Shown: positions 1 through 9,951 of the stretch, in pieces
Position numbering within the stretch: the first letter of the stretch is position 1
How the letters are laid out: each line of letters opens with the position of its first letter
NCBI RefSeq assembly: GCF_004119495.1
Contig: NZ_NRQU01000021.1
Coordinates: 1-64,000 of the forward strand
Source: Flavobacterium sp. YO12
GTDB lineage: Bacteria > Bacteroidota > Bacteroidia > Flavobacteriales > Flavobacteriaceae
Direction of reading: 5' to 3'
Length of the DNA stretch: 64,000 nt
Notes under the pieces: generated by a model
Seen by the model: only the letters and a program-made list of their open reading frames with translations
What the model was told of the DNA's origin: nothing
The model's database searches: none
Made by a program: the position numbers and the translations under genes

Positions 1-30
1 CTTTACATCTGCTTCTGAAATTGTAATCAT
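1..30 (-). CDS. Possible 5' end of an unidentified gene (partial)
   Basis: An ATG at positions 30-28 on the minus strand opens a frame that runs off the left edge (first residues MITISEADVK). It lies 20 bases downstream of the guaC stop, in the same direction, so it could be the next gene of that unit. Only ten codons are visible and the same frame is also open upstream of the ATG, so neither start nor product can be fixed. Confidence 0.3.
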   Translation of the reverse strand, partial: MITISEADVK

Positions 31-50
31 ATTATATTCTGAAATTTCTT

Positions 51-1091
51 TTAATTTGTAAAAACTTGATTTTCTTGTTCACTCACTCTTATAAATGTTG
101 TTCGCTTAGAAAGTTCTTTTAATCTTGGAGCGCCAACATAAGTACAAGCACTTCGTAATCCTCCTAAAATATCCAAAACAGTCTGAATTACATTTCCTTT
201 AAAAGGCACTTGAACTGTTTTTCCTTCACTTGCTCTATATTCTGCAACTCCTCCAACATGTTTGTCCATTGCAGTTGCCGAACTCATTCCGTAAAATTGT
301 TTAAATTTTTCGCCGTTTATTTCGATTAGTTCTCCTCCGCTTTCAGTATGTCCAGCTAACATTCCGCCTAACATTACAAAATCTGAACCTGCTCCAAAAG
401 CTTTTGCAACATCGCCCGGAGTTGTACAACCTCCGTCACTTATAATATGTCCTCCTAATCCGTGTGCTGCATCAGCACATTCGATAATTGCAGAAAGCTG
501 TGGATAACCAACGCCTGTTTTCACTCTTGTTGTACAAACAGAACCGGGCCCAATGCCAACTTTTACAATATCGGCACCAGCCAAAAGTAATTCTTCTACC
601 ATCTCGCCTGTAACAACATTTCCGGCAATAATAACTTTATCTGGATATTGTTTTCGTGTTTGCTTTAAAAACTGAACAAAATGTTCTGAATACCCATTGG
701 CAACATCAATACAAATAAATTTTAAGAGCGGGTTTGCTGTAACTATTGTTCCAATTTTTTCAAAATCTTCTTTTCCTGTTCCTGTGCTTATGGCAATATA
801 GTTGTAGAAATCTGGTGTAACATTCTTTAGAAAATCATTCCATTGTTCTAAGGTATAATGTTTATGAATTGCGGTAAAAAGTTTTTCTTTTGCCAAGACC
901 TTAGCCATTTCAAAAGTACCGACTGTATCCATATTTGCTGCCATAATCGGAATTCCAGTCCAATCTGCCGTACTGTGTAAAAACTTGAAATTTCGTTCGA
1001 GAGAGACTTCAGATCTGCTTTTTAGTGTAGATCTTTTGGGGCGAATCATTACATCTTTAAATCCTAATTTCAGATCAGTTTCTATTCTCAT
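51..1091 (-). CDS. guaC: GMP reductase
   Basis: NADPH-dependent GMP reductase converts GMP to IMP and ammonia and so returns guanine nucleotides to the adenine branch; cytosolic. The 346-residue length fits the family. The IMPDH/GMPR barrel is continuous, with [10 protein letters not shown] near residues 51-60, the catalytic-loop motif GPGSVCTTR at 181-189 (Cys186 is the expected thioimidate cysteine) and [20 protein letters not shown] further on. There is no CBS-domain insertion, which separates it from IMP dehydrogenase (the family distinction is known; its absence is seen here). The start is the ATG at 1091. The gene stands alone apart from a possible downstream gene at the window edge. 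Confidence 0.95.
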   Translation of the reverse strand: MRIETDLKLGFKDVMIRPKRSTLKSRSEVSLERNFKFLHSTADWTGIPIMAANMDTVGTFEMAKVLAKEKLFTAIHKHYTLEQWNDFLKNVTPDFYNYIAISTGTGKEDFEKIGTIVTANPLLKFICIDVANGYSEHFVQFLKQTRKQYPDKVIIAGNVVTGEMVEELLLAGADIVKVGIGPGSVCTTRVKTGVGYPQLSAIIECADAAHGLGGHIISDGGCTTPGDVAKAFGAGSDFVMLGGMLAGHTESGGELIEINGEKFKQFYGMSSATAMDKHVGGVAEYRASEGKTVQVPFKGNVIQTVLDILGGLRSACTYVGAPRLKELSKRTTFIRVSEQENQVFTN

Positions 1092-1164
1092 AGTTCAAGA
1101 TTTTGGTTACTCTCAAATATAAGGAATTTTAGATTGAAGGCTTTAGATTTTAGATTATAAAATC

Positions 1165-1275
1165 CTAAAATTTTGAACGCTGATTAACCTGATTCGCTAT
1201 CGCGAAAACGCGGATGGAAACGGATTTTTTCTTTCTATACTTTTAATAGGCTTCGACTTCGCTCAGCCTGACAAA
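1165..1275. repeat. Two adjacent dispersed-repeat units between miaE and guaC
   Basis: Positions about 1170-1226 carry a phrase built around gattcgctatcgcgaa followed by cgcggat, also present in inverted orientation on both sides of the GxxExxY gene (23544-23600 and 24036-24090). Positions about 1247-1273 carry gacttcgctcagcctgac, a variant of which lies at 47631-47655. Neither has coding potential. Simple taaaatctgaac-type repeats fill the rest of the spacer. Confidence 0.6.
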
Positions 1276-1341
1276 CGTAAAAACTAAAAAAAAAGCACTG
1301 CAACTGAATACTAAAATCTGAACACTGAATACTTAAAAAAT

Positions 1342-1935
1342 CTACCCGTGAATAGTTTCTCCTTTTCCGTAATTGGTAATGATTGATTCTTCAAATTCCA
1401 ACCATTCTCTCCATCGTTTTTCAACGTCTATTCCAACGCCGTATTTTCTAGCATAAGTAATAAAAGTTGTATAATGACCCGCTTCGCTTTCCATTAATTC
1501 TCTGTAAAAAACAGCTAGTTCTTCATCTTTAATATTTTCAGAAAGTACTTTGAAACGTTCACAGCTTCTAGCTTCGATCATTGCCGAAAATAATAATCGC
1601 TCTACTAAACCTGAAACACGGCTTCCGTCGCCGCTTTTCTTCATATATAAATAAAGTTCATTTACATAATCGTCTTTGCGTTCGCGACCAAGTTTTAATC
1701 CTCTTTTGATTATTATGTTATGAACTTGCTCAAAATGATCAATTTCTTCTTTGGCTAAAGCCAATAAATCCTGAACTAAATCTTGATGCTCAGAGTTGTT
1801 GGTAATAATTGTTATAGCATTTGTTGCTGCTTTTTGCTCGCACCATGCATGATCTGTTAAGATTTCTTCTATATTTTTCTCAACAATATTTACCCATCTT
1901 GGGTCAGTTGGCAATTGTAATCTAAGTACGCCCAT
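1342..1935 (-). CDS. miaE: tRNA-(ms2io6A)-hydroxylase MiaE-like
   Basis: MiaE is a ferritin-like di-iron monooxygenase that hydroxylates the isopentenyl side chain of 2-methylthio-N6-isopentenyladenosine at position 37 of tRNAs. The 197-residue protein has the expected helical carboxylate pattern: an early Glu-rich helix, EEIDHFEQ (residues 67-74), EARSCERF (121-128) and ESEAGHY (150-156), which supply the EXXH-type metal ligands. Length matches the MiaE family. The start is the ATG at 1935, inside MGVLRLQLP. It is monocistronic, with over 100 bases of repeat-rich spacer on either side. Confidence 0.9.
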   Translation of the reverse strand: MGVLRLQLPTDPRWVNIVEKNIEEILTDHAWCEQKAATNAITIITNNSEHQDLVQDLLALAKEEIDHFEQVHNIIIKRGLKLGRERKDDYVNELYLYMKKSGDGSRVSGLVERLLFSAMIEARSCERFKVLSENIKDEELAVFYRELMESEAGHYTTFITYARKYGVGIDVEKRWREWLEFEESIITNYGKGETIHG

Positions 1936-2083
1936 TTTTTTAAAGTCTTAAAGTTTGAAAGTCGAAAGTCATTAGGTCAGTGGAAAACCTTAAAAGAAAA
2001 ATCGAAGATCGAAAACTAAAGTTAGAAATTTACATTCCAATTTTAGACTTTCAACCTTCGACTTTATAACTTTTGACTAATTT

Positions 2084-3358
2084 TTAATATGCAAAAATTG
2101 GTCTTTCGCTCATCATTTCGTTTACTTGTTCAGCAACTTCTTCGATAACATCTTCATTTGTGTGATCTGTAAGTACTTTATCGATTAAAGCAACGATAGT
2201 TTCCATGTCTTTTTCAACTAAACCACGAGTTGTGATTGCAGCTGTTCCTACACGAATTCCAGAAGTAACAAATGGTGATTTGTCATCAAATGGAACCATA
2301 TTTTTATTTACTGTGATTTCAGCTTTTACTAATGCATTTTCAGCTTCTTTACCAGAAATATTTTTATTTCTTAAGTCAATAAGCATCATATGGTTATCAG
2401 TTCCTCCAGAGATAATATTGTAACCTCTTTTTACGAAAGCATCTGCCATTGCGTTTGCATTTTTTTGCAATTGCATTGCGTATGTAAAGAATTCATCTTT
2501 AAGTGCTTCGCCAAAAGCAACAGCTTTTGCTGCAATAATATGCATTAAAGGTCCTCCTTGATTTCCAGGGAAAACAGCTAAATCTAACAATGAAGACATC
2601 ATTCTGATTTCTCCTTTTGGAGTTTTTAAACCTTGTGGGTTTTCGAAATCTTTCCCCATTAAGATCAAACCTCCACGAGGTCCGCGTAATGTTTTGTGAG
2701 TTGTTGTTGAAACAATATGACAATGAGGGATTGGATCATTCATCAAACCTTTTGCAATTAAACCTGCAGGGTGAGAAATATCAGCAAACAAAATTGCTCC
2801 TACGCTGTCTGCGATTTGTCTAAAACGAGCAAAATCCATATCACGAGAATAAGCCGAAGCTCCTGCGATGATTAATTTTGGTTGCTCTTTTGTAGCAATT
2901 TCTTGAATTTTGTCATAATCTAAACGACCAGTTTCAGCATCTACACCGTAGAAAACCGGGCGGTACAAACGACCAGAAAAGTTAACTGGTGAACCATGAG
3001 TTAAGTGACCACCATGAGATAAATCAAATCCTAAGATTGTATCACCAGGATTTAAACAAGCATGATATACAGATGTATTTGCTTGTGAACCTGAGTGAGG
3101 CTGTACGTTTGCATATTCAGCACCAAACAATTCTTTTGCTCTGTCAATAGCAATTTGCTCAATAACGTCAACTACTTCGCAACCGCCGTAGTATCTTTTG
3201 CCAGGATACCCCTCGGCATATTTATTAGTTAAAACAGACCCTGCTGCTTGCATTACTTCATCACTTACAAAATTTTCTGAAGCGATAAGTTCTAATCCGT
3301 GAATTTGTCTATCTTTTTCCTCTAGGATAAGATTAAAAATTTGTTCGTCGCGTTGCAT
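2084..3358 (-). CDS. glyA: Serine hydroxymethyltransferase
   Basis: PLP enzyme interconverting serine plus tetrahydrofolate with glycine plus 5,10-methylene-THF, the main one-carbon source. With the start chosen at 3358 (MQRDEQIF) the protein has 424 residues, typical of the family. The PLP lysine lies in [10 protein letters not shown] (Lys222), with LELIASENF near 22-30 and [13 protein letters not shown] near 47-59. An upstream ATG at 3394 would add 12 residues unlike the family, so I reject it. A minus-strand -7 element (TATTTTTG, 3391-3384) sits upstream. It is divergent from fahA. Confidence 0.97.
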   Translation of the reverse strand: MQRDEQIFNLILEEKDRQIHGLELIASENFVSDEVMQAAGSVLTNKYAEGYPGKRYYGGCEVVDVIEQIAIDRAKELFGAEYANVQPHSGSQANTSVYHACLNPGDTILGFDLSHGGHLTHGSPVNFSGRLYRPVFYGVDAETGRLDYDKIQEIATKEQPKLIIAGASAYSRDMDFARFRQIADSVGAILFADISHPAGLIAKGLMNDPIPHCHIVSTTTHKTLRGPRGGLILMGKDFENPQGLKTPKGEIRMMSSLLDLAVFPGNQGGPLMHIIAAKAVAFGEALKDEFFTYAMQLQKNANAMADAFVKRGYNIISGGTDNHMMLIDLRNKNISGKEAENALVKAEITVNKNMVPFDDKSPFVTSGIRVGTAAITTRGLVEKDMETIVALIDKVLTDHTNEDVIEEVAEQVNEMMSERPIFAY

Positions 3359-3401
3359 TTTTTCGTTTTTCGTTAATTTCCTGCAAAAATACAAAAAAAC
3401 G

Positions 3402-3432
3402 TTTGTGATACTGTTAGATTATGATATATTTG
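3402..3432 (+). promoter_or_regulatory. Bacteroidota-type promoter for fahA
   Basis: TTTG at 3402-3405, a 19-base spacer and TATATTTG at 3425-3432 match the known Bacteroidota primary-sigma consensus (TTTG, 17-23 bases, TAnnTTTG). It lies 35 bases upstream of the fahA ATG in the divergent glyA-fahA spacer. Confidence 0.75.
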
Positions 3433-3467
3433 ACAAGTAATTTTTCAACAAATAATTAACATTCAAC

Positions 3468-4751
3468 ATGCCAATAACCGCCAACGATACCAAAAGAAAA
3501 TCATGGTTAGAAGTACCAGAAAATAGCGACTTCCCTATTCAAAACATTCCTTTCGGTGTATTTCTTACTAAAGAAAATATCGTGACTGTAGGAACACGAA
3601 TTGGCGATTACGCTATAGATTTAGGGGCTTTACAACAATTGAACTATTTCGCAGGAATTGATTTGACTGACGATATGTTTATACAAGATACGCTTAATGA
3701 TTTTATTTCTGACGGAAAAAAAACATGGCGTTTAGTTCGAAATCGCATCGCAGAGATTTTCGACGAAACCAATCCACAACTTAGAGATTCAACAAAAGAC
3801 AGAGATATTGTTATTTTTAACATCGACGATGTAGAAATGCAGCTTCCTGTTTTAATTGGTGATTATACGGACTTTTACTCGAGTAGAGAACACGCAACAA
3901 ACGTAGGTAAAATGTTCCGTGATCCAGAAAATGCGCTTCTTCCAAACTGGCTGCATATTCCGGTAGGTTATCACGGCAGAAGCTCAACAATTGTTCCTTC
4001 AGGAATTCCTGTTCACAGACCAATGGGACAAACTTTGCCTGCAGGCGAAAAATATCCTGTTTTTGGACCATCTCGTTTAGTTGATTTTGAATTGGAAACT
4101 GCTTTTATTACAACTGATGTTAATGTAATGGGCGAAAACATTTCAACATACGAAGCCGAAGATTATATTTTTGGTATGGTTTTACTAAATGACTGGAGTG
4201 CGCGTGATATTCAAAAATGGGAATATGTGCCTCTTGGGCCATTTTTAGCTAAAAACTTTGCGACTTCAATTTCTCCATGGATTGTGACTATGGATGCTTT
4301 AGAGCCTTTTAGAACAAAGGGACCTAAGCAAGATCCTACTCCGCTTCCTTATTTACAAACAAAAGGAAAAAAGGCATTTGATATTCATTTAGAAGTTTCG
4401 ATAAAACCTGAAGAGCAAGAAGAAACTGTAGTTTCTAAATCTAATTTTAAATATTTATATTGGTCAATGAGTCAGCAATTAGCGCATCATACTTCAAACG
4501 GATGTCGTGTAAATTCTGGTGACATGATGGGTTCTGGAACTATTTCGGGACCAACTCCTGATAGTTTTGGTTCTATGCTTGAATTGACTTGGGGTGGAAA
4601 AAATCCGCTTAAGCTAAATGACGGCAGTGAACGTAAATTTATTGAAGATAACGATACAGTGATTATTCGCGGTTTCTGTGAAAATAATGAAGTACGAATT
4701 GGATTTGGAGAAGTTTCAAGCCAATTATTACCTCCATTCATCAGACAATGA
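3468..4751 (+). CDS. fahA: Fumarylacetoacetase
   Basis: Last enzyme of tyrosine and phenylalanine catabolism, hydrolysing fumarylacetoacetate to fumarate and acetoacetate. The 427-residue length fits. The N-terminal small domain is followed by the FAH fold with TDFYSSREHATNVG at residues 134-147; by alignment to the mammalian enzyme Asp135 is a metal ligand and His142 the catalytic histidine. PVGYHGRSS and SGDMMGSGTISGP are further hallmark motifs. It has its own promoter (3402-3432) and a following terminator, so it is monocistronic; other tyrosine-degradation genes are not in the window. Confidence 0.96.
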   Translation: MPITANDTKRKSWLEVPENSDFPIQNIPFGVFLTKENIVTVGTRIGDYAIDLGALQQLNYFAGIDLTDDMFIQDTLNDFISDGKKTWRLVRNRIAEIFDETNPQLRDSTKDRDIVIFNIDDVEMQLPVLIGDYTDFYSSREHATNVGKMFRDPENALLPNWLHIPVGYHGRSSTIVPSGIPVHRPMGQTLPAGEKYPVFGPSRLVDFELETAFITTDVNVMGENISTYEAEDYIFGMVLLNDWSARDIQKWEYVPLGPFLAKNFATSISPWIVTMDALEPFRTKGPKQDPTPLPYLQTKGKKAFDIHLEVSIKPEEQEETVVSKSNFKYLYWSMSQQLAHHTSNGCRVNSGDMMGSGTISGPTPDSFGSMLELTWGGKNPLKLNDGSERKFIEDNDTVIIRGFCENNEVRIGFGEVSSQLLPPFIRQ

Positions 4752-4786
4752 AGAGCAGATCAATCTGAAGAGATATAGAAATAGAA

Positions 4787-4810
4787 AAACCTTGGTAAGA
4801 GCCAAGGTTT
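4787..4810 (+). terminator. Intrinsic terminator after fahA
   Basis: A 9-bp perfect stem (4787-4795 with 4802-4810, loop of six) is followed by a T run on the plus strand, 36 bases after the fahA stop. Confidence 0.8.
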
Positions 4811-4830
4811 TTTTATATACAATGTTTACC

Positions 4831-5583
4831 TCATACAATAGTTTCAATTAGCTCACGTATTGCGGAGGTTTTCCAGACAATACCTAAGTCTGACTCTTTA
4901 TTTATTCGTCCACTATAAATCCCTAAAAATTTAGTCGTAGGGCCTGTACGCATAAACATCCTTCCATCCTCGCCTTGCATAATCCCTGTATTTCTGTGAG
5001 CAATTACTGCTGATCCAGATTGCCCTTGCCTTGCGCGACAATCAATTAAAAAAGTAGGTAATCCTCCATAATCTATATCATGTTCTGTAGCCATAAAACC
5101 AGTTGCCCAAATACCTAAAGCTCCACCACCAGTCAAACCAAAAGGAAAACCTATAACACTAATATTATCAGAAGGTTTCACAACAATTTCATTTTCATTG
5201 GGTAGCAAATCATAAGGATAAAGCTTTACTCCATCCAAATTAGTTAACTTTAAAGCAACAAAATCAGCTCTTGTTCCTAATGTGGGATGTTCAATCCATA
5301 AAGGATTATAATCATTTAAAATTGGTTCACTTTTAGAAATCCACACTCCAAATTCTCCTTCCTTGTTATGCATTATTATTATTTCGTCAGGAATATGACC
5401 ATTCTCAGACAACAATTCATTTGTTGAATTATTACGACCAGTAACATTATGTCGATTAGTTATTAAAACTGGACCTTGTGGTGCATTTACAACAAATGCT
5501 GTACCTGTACTTAATTTGTGGCCATTCATACGCATTTCTATAAATAATGACTGAACAGATTGCATTAATATACTCATAGGCAT
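4831..5583 (-). CDS. Trypsin-like serine protease domain protein
   Basis: A 250-residue protein with a chymotrypsin-fold protease signature: NRHN around His45, ADFVALKL with Asp107, and RQGQSGSAV with Ser189 form a complete catalytic triad in the right order. It has no signal peptide, no transmembrane segment and no PDZ domain, so it is not a DegP/HtrA protease. It is expected to act in the cytosol, substrate unknown. Methionines at residues 3 and 7 are alternative starts. It is an orphan between fahA (convergent) and aguA (29 bases upstream, same strand). Its job cannot be read from context. Confidence 0.75.
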   Translation of the reverse strand: MPMSILMQSVQSLFIEMRMNGHKLSTGTAFVVNAPQGPVLITNRHNVTGRNNSTNELLSENGHIPDEIIIMHNKEGEFGVWISKSEPILNDYNPLWIEHPTLGTRADFVALKLTNLDGVKLYPYDLLPNENEIVVKPSDNISVIGFPFGLTGGGALGIWATGFMATEHDIDYGGLPTFLIDCRARQGQSGSAVIAHRNTGIMQGEDGRMFMRTGPTTKFLGIYSGRINKESDLGIVWKTSAIRELIETIV

Positions 5584-5611
5584 ATAATAAAAACTTAAAA
5601 TTTATAATTAA

Positions 5612-6652
5612 TTATACTGGAATCTGCTGGCTCAAACAATGTAGTGTTCCAAATCCCCAAATAAAATCAATACAACTTATTCCGATTACTTCTCTATCAG
5701 GAAAACACTCAGCTAAAATATTTAAAGCTACACGATCGTTGCTATCGTTAAATGTTGGTACTAAAACACAATTATTCAAAATCAAGAAGTTCGCATAACT
5801 TGCTGGTAAACGTAAATCTTCAAAATCAACACGTTTTGGCATTGGTAATGCTACAATAACTGGAGATTTTCCGTTTTCTAATTTTGCATTTTGCAAACGT
5901 TTCAAATTATCTTGTAAAGGTTTGTAATTTGAATCATTTTTATCAGTTTCAACAATGGTTACAATTGTATCTTCATTTACAAATCGGCATAAATCATCGA
6001 TATGACCGTGAGTATCATCGCCTTCGATTCCATCACCAAGCCAAATTACATTCGTAACGCCTAGATATTCTTTAAAAACAGCTTCGTAATCTTCTTTTGT
6101 AAAACCTTGATTTCTCACCTGAATTGTTGGATGCATCAAACATTCTTCAGAAGTTAACAAAGTCCCTTTTCCATTAACATCAATTGCGCCACCTTCTACA
6201 ATTACTGGTTTTCCTTTGTACATAACCTGAGTTAAAGGTACATCAATAAAATCAGCTACTTTACCTGGAACGAATTTATCTAATTGATAGTTTTTGTATT
6301 TAGCCCAACCATTGAAGTTAAAATTTAATGCTTCACGTTTTGAACCATTTTTTACAATAATTGGTCCAGAATCACGCATCCAGCTTCTATTTGTTTTATG
6401 AATGATAAAAGAAACATTTTTAATGTTTACACGAGCTCTTTGAAGCATATCGGCAACTTTTTCTTTTAATTTCTCGTCGGCAACAACTAAAAAAACAGTT
6501 TCAAATGTGGCTACTTTTTTTATAAATTCTACAAAAGCCCATTGAACAGCTTCATATTTTCCTGGCCAGTCATTACCATTATGCGGAAAACATAATACAA
6601 TTCCTTGTTGTTTTTCCCATTCTGCTGGAAATCTTCTATTATTTGTTGACAT
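5612..6652 (-). CDS. aguA: Agmatine deiminase
   Basis: Agmatine deiminase (peptidyl-arginine-deiminase fold) converts agmatine to N-carbamoylputrescine, the middle step of arginine-decarboxylase-based putrescine synthesis. The 346-residue protein has WMRDSGPI, NGWAKY, EGGAIDVNG, a GDDTHGHIDD stretch with the catalytic His/Asp, and a C-terminal FGTLHCLSQQIP in which Cys339 is the expected nucleophile. The next pathway enzyme, AguB, is encoded about 3.6 kb away (10220-11109, same strand) but is frameshifted. A 29-base spacer separates aguA from the downstream protease gene. Confidence 0.9.
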   Translation of the reverse strand: MSTNNRRFPAEWEKQQGIVLCFPHNGNDWPGKYEAVQWAFVEFIKKVATFETVFLVVADEKLKEKVADMLQRARVNIKNVSFIIHKTNRSWMRDSGPIIVKNGSKREALNFNFNGWAKYKNYQLDKFVPGKVADFIDVPLTQVMYKGKPVIVEGGAIDVNGKGTLLTSEECLMHPTIQVRNQGFTKEDYEAVFKEYLGVTNVIWLGDGIEGDDTHGHIDDLCRFVNEDTIVTIVETDKNDSNYKPLQDNLKRLQNAKLENGKSPVIVALPMPKRVDFEDLRLPASYANFLILNNCVLVPTFNDSNDRVALNILAECFPDREVIGISCIDFIWGFGTLHCLSQQIPV

Positions 6653-6838
6653 AAAAAGGTTCTATTTTGAAAGAGTACAAAGATAAACATTCGTTAGGAT
6701 TTTAAAACATTTGAATAGAAATGATCTGAGATTTAATAATTATTGCCTTCTAAAAATTAAGTTAAAGATTAAATAATGAAGGCTTAATATACTGCCGAGA
6801 TCCGCTAATTACATTTGGCAAAACTAAAAAACTAACAA

Positions 6839-8359
6839 ATGAAAAAATTAAGTATCACATTATTAGCAGCATTAGCTCTTATGACAAGCTGTAATAACGA
6901 TGAAAACTCAAAAAATGAAGAAAACGAAGTTGTTGTAAATGAAAACCCAGCAACTTTTAAAGAAATTAGCTCAATTACAATTGGCGGAGAGGCTGCTGCT
7001 GAAATTTCTGCTTATTGCGAAAAAACAAAAAAGCTTTTTACAGTAAATAACAGCGGAACAAACCAAATTGATGTAATTGATTTATCAGATCCAACTAAAC
7101 CAGCAAAAATTGGAAAAATTGATTTAACCCCTTATGAAGGTGCATCAAACAGCGTTTCTGTTTATAATGGAAAACTTGCTGTTGCTTTAGAATCAACAAC
7201 AAATAAACAAGGAAACGGAAAAGTTGTAATTTTTAATACAAGTGATTACAGCTTAATAAAACAAGTGACTGTTGGTGCTTTGCCTGATATGATTACATTT
7301 TCGCCAGATGGAAAGTTTATTATGACTGCAAATGAAGGAGAGCCAAATGCAGATTATTCATTGGATCCTAACGGAACAATCTCTATTATCGATACTAATA
7401 CTTATGTGGTTACAACTCTTGATTTCAGCTCATTCAGCAGTCAAGCTGCGGCATTAGCTAAAGATGGATTTAGAATTTCTAAGTTTGCTAAGAGTTTTGC
7501 TCAGGACATTGAACCAGAATATATTACTATTTCTGATGATTCTAAAACGGCATGGGTAACTCTTCAAGAAAATAATGGTGTTGCAAAAGTAGATTTGACT
7601 TCAAAAACAATTACTGCGATCTATCCGCTGGGTTTAAAGGATTTTAATACGGCTGAAAATGCGATTGATGTGAGTGATAAAGATGATAAAATCGCCTTTA
7701 ATCCGTGGAAAGTTAAGGGAATGTATATGCCAGATGCTATTAGTCATTTTTCAGCAAATAGTGTTCCTTATTTTGTTACAGCGAACGAAGGAGATGCTAG
7801 AGAATATACAGCTTATTCAGATATTAAGAGAATGAAAGACATGAAGCTGGATGCGGCTGTTTTCCCAGATGCTGCAACTTTAAAATTAGAAACAAATTTA
7901 GGAAGACTTAATCTTGTTGCTGATATGGGCGATACTGATGGAGACGGCGATTTAGACCAAATGGTTAGTTTTGGCGCTCGCTCTTTCTCTATCTGGAATG
8001 GAAATACTGGAAAAATTGTTTACGACAGCAAAAATGATGTTGACAAAAAAACAAATGAATTTGGAACTTATGATGATAAACGAAGCGATGACAAAGGATC
8101 TGAGCCAGAAGCTGTAGTTGTGGCTAAAATAGGGAATCAGAACATTTTGTTTGTTGGACTTGAAAGGTCAGATGCTTTTATGACTTATGATGTAACAAAT
8201 CCTGCTTCACCGCAATATTTGCAAACGGTAAAAACTGGAGATGCTCCAGAAGGACTTTTATTTATACCAGCTTCAAAAAGCCCTAATAAAAAAAGTTTAG
8301 TTGTAGTAAGCAGTGAAGGTGATGGAACCATAAAGATCTATCAGCCAGATCTTAAGTAG
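6839..8359 (+). CDS. Choice-of-anchor I domain lipoprotein
   Basis: A 506-residue exported lipoprotein: lipobox LMTSC with Cys18 and an Asn/Asp/Glu-rich tether to about residue 37. The rest reads as a beta-propeller with repeated phrases such as IDVIDLSDPTKPAKIG, FSPDGKFIMTANEGEPN and FVTANEGDAREY, matching the choice-of-anchor I family; the acidic DTDGDGDLDQ stretch is a likely Ca-binding site. The biochemical role of the family is not established. A TACATTTG -7-like element lies at 6810-6817 and a strong terminator follows, so it is probably transcribed alone. Confidence 0.8.
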   Translation: MKKLSITLLAALALMTSCNNDENSKNEENEVVVNENPATFKEISSITIGGEAAAEISAYCEKTKKLFTVNNSGTNQIDVIDLSDPTKPAKIGKIDLTPYEGASNSVSVYNGKLAVALESTTNKQGNGKVVIFNTSDYSLIKQVTVGALPDMITFSPDGKFIMTANEGEPNADYSLDPNGTISIIDTNTYVVTTLDFSSFSSQAAALAKDGFRISKFAKSFAQDIEPEYITISDDSKTAWVTLQENNGVAKVDLTSKTITAIYPLGLKDFNTAENAIDVSDKDDKIAFNPWKVKGMYMPDAISHFSANSVPYFVTANEGDAREYTAYSDIKRMKDMKLDAAVFPDAATLKLETNLGRLNLVADMGDTDGDGDLDQMVSFGARSFSIWNGNTGKIVYDSKNDVDKKTNEFGTYDDKRSDDKGSEPEAVVVAKIGNQNILFVGLERSDAFMTYDVTNPASPQYLQTVKTGDAPEGLLFIPASKSPNKKSLVVVSSEGDGTIKIYQPDLK

Positions 8360-8379
8360 TTAATTTTAACAAAATTAGT

Positions 8380-8409
8380 AAGAGGGTGAAATATTAATTT
8401 CACCCTCTT
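8380..8409 (+). terminator. Intrinsic terminator after the choice-of-anchor lipoprotein
   Basis: A 13-bp perfect stem (8380-8392 with 8397-8409), a 4-base loop and a following T run on the plus strand, 20 bases after the stop codon. Confidence 0.9.
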
Positions 8410-8560
8410 TTTTTATCAAAAATTGAGTTTTTATTAACTAATTTACATAATTAAATGCCAAAATATGGGAATTATGTAAGACCTAATAGAACACAATCTA
8501 AAACATGAAGCATAATTTTGTCAGGAGTTTAATAATAAAAACAACTAAATTTTTGATATC

Positions 8561-9823
8561 ATGAAAAAGAAATTAGCTTCCTTATCACTTTTATTCTTAG
8601 CATTTGCTGCAAGTGCTCAAAATATGGCTACGACCTCTGCACAGTCGACAGTTGATCAACCTGCTTATAACAAATGGTCTATCGAACTTAATGGCGGTGT
8701 TAACAAACCAACACGAACAATGACTCCTGGTTATTCTACATCAACTTTAAATCCGTTTCATGCTGATTTAGGCGTTAGATATATGTTTAGTCCAAAATTT
8801 GGTGTTAAACTGGATGTTGGATACGATCAGTTTACAGAACGTGACAATACGCCAAATTTTGAAAGCAGATACGTTAGAACAAGTTTACAAGGTGTTGTAA
8901 ATATTGGACGAGCTTTAAATTTTGAAACATGGACTAATACTATTGGAATCTTAGCTCATGGTGGATTTGGTGTTTCGCAAATAAGCACTGAAACTGGTTT
9001 TGGCGGTCAGGATTATATGGCGCACGGAATTGTTGGTTTAACGGGACAAATTAAAGTAAGCAACAGAGTGGCTTTGACTGGTGATCTTACGGGAATTGTA
9101 AACGGAAGACAAAACTGGAACTTTGACGGAATGGGTAATACTACCACTGGTTCTTTTGATGGTGTTTTACTAAATGCCTCTGTAGGTTTGACATTTTACC
9201 TAGGTAAAAATGAAAAACATGCTGACTGGGTTAGCGAAGAAGACAGATACGGAAAATTAGAAAAAAGAGTTGATCTAATCGAAAGTGGTCTTCTAGACAC
9301 AGACAAAGATGGTGTTGCTGATTTATACGATTTAGAACCAAATTCTATTGCAGGTGTTGCTGTTAATACAAAAGGACAATCAATTGATACAAATCAAAAT
9401 GGAGTACCTGATGAAATGGAAAGTTACTTAGACAAAACATACGAAAAGAAAGGAAACGGAACTGCAACTAACAATACTGTTGAAGAATTAATTAACGGTG
9501 GTTATGTAAATGTTTACTTTGACTTCAATTCGTCTAAACCTACAAACGCTTCATTGTCTGGTGTAGATTTCTTAGTGAAATATCTAAAAAATAATCCAGG
9601 AAAATCTGCTGATATTATTGGTTATGCTGATGAAATTGGAAACACTAGTTATAATCAATCATTGTCTCAAAAAAGAGCTGAAGCTGTCAAAAAAGTAGTT
9701 GTAAATGCCGGAATTGATGCTTCAAGACTAAATGTAATTGGTAACGGAGAAGACACTTCTGTAAACAAAAAATCAAAAGAAGCACGTCAAATCGTAAGAA
9801 GAGTTACTTTCCAAGTGAAGTAA
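8561..9823 (+). CDS. OmpA-family outer membrane protein
   Basis: A 420-residue envelope protein. Residues 1-19 form a signal peptide (cleavage near SAQ). An N-terminal beta-barrel region (about 35-220) is followed by a thrombospondin type 3-like Ca-binding linker (DTDKDGVADLYD, near 247-258) and a C-terminal OmpA domain beginning VYFDFNSSKP, with IIGYADEIGNTSYN and LSQKRAEAV motifs that bind peptidoglycan. It probably links the outer membrane to the cell wall. A TAATTTTG element lies at 8513-8520 and a strong terminator follows, so it is monocistronic and probably well expressed. Confidence 0.9.
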   Translation: MKKKLASLSLLFLAFAASAQNMATTSAQSTVDQPAYNKWSIELNGGVNKPTRTMTPGYSTSTLNPFHADLGVRYMFSPKFGVKLDVGYDQFTERDNTPNFESRYVRTSLQGVVNIGRALNFETWTNTIGILAHGGFGVSQISTETGFGGQDYMAHGIVGLTGQIKVSNRVALTGDLTGIVNGRQNWNFDGMGNTTTGSFDGVLLNASVGLTFYLGKNEKHADWVSEEDRYGKLEKRVDLIESGLLDTDKDGVADLYDLEPNSIAGVAVNTKGQSIDTNQNGVPDEMESYLDKTYEKKGNGTATNNTVEELINGGYVNVYFDFNSSKPTNASLSGVDFLVKYLKNNPGKSADIIGYADEIGNTSYNQSLSQKRAEAVKKVVVNAGIDASRLNVIGNGEDTSVNKKSKEARQIVRRVTFQVK

Positions 9824-9849
9824 TTTACATATAAAGCTAAAAACAAGAG

Positions 9850-9881
9850 AAGGAGCTGTTTCATTTTTGAAACAGCTCCTT
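9850..9881 (+). terminator. Intrinsic terminator after the OmpA-family gene
   Basis: A 14-bp perfect stem (9850-9863 with 9868-9881) and T run on the plus strand, 26 bases after the stop. Confidence 0.92.
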
Positions 9882-9951
9882 TTTGTTATTTAGAAGAACT
9901 CCTTACAAAGTTTTTCAGAGCCAGTTTTTGATAATTGAATGTACATTTGAT

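Noticed and set aside
1092..1341. CRISPR-like short repeats between guaC and miaE and in other spacers
   Set aside because: Repeats are irregular, palindromic and not separated by unique spacers of constant length; no cas genes in the window.
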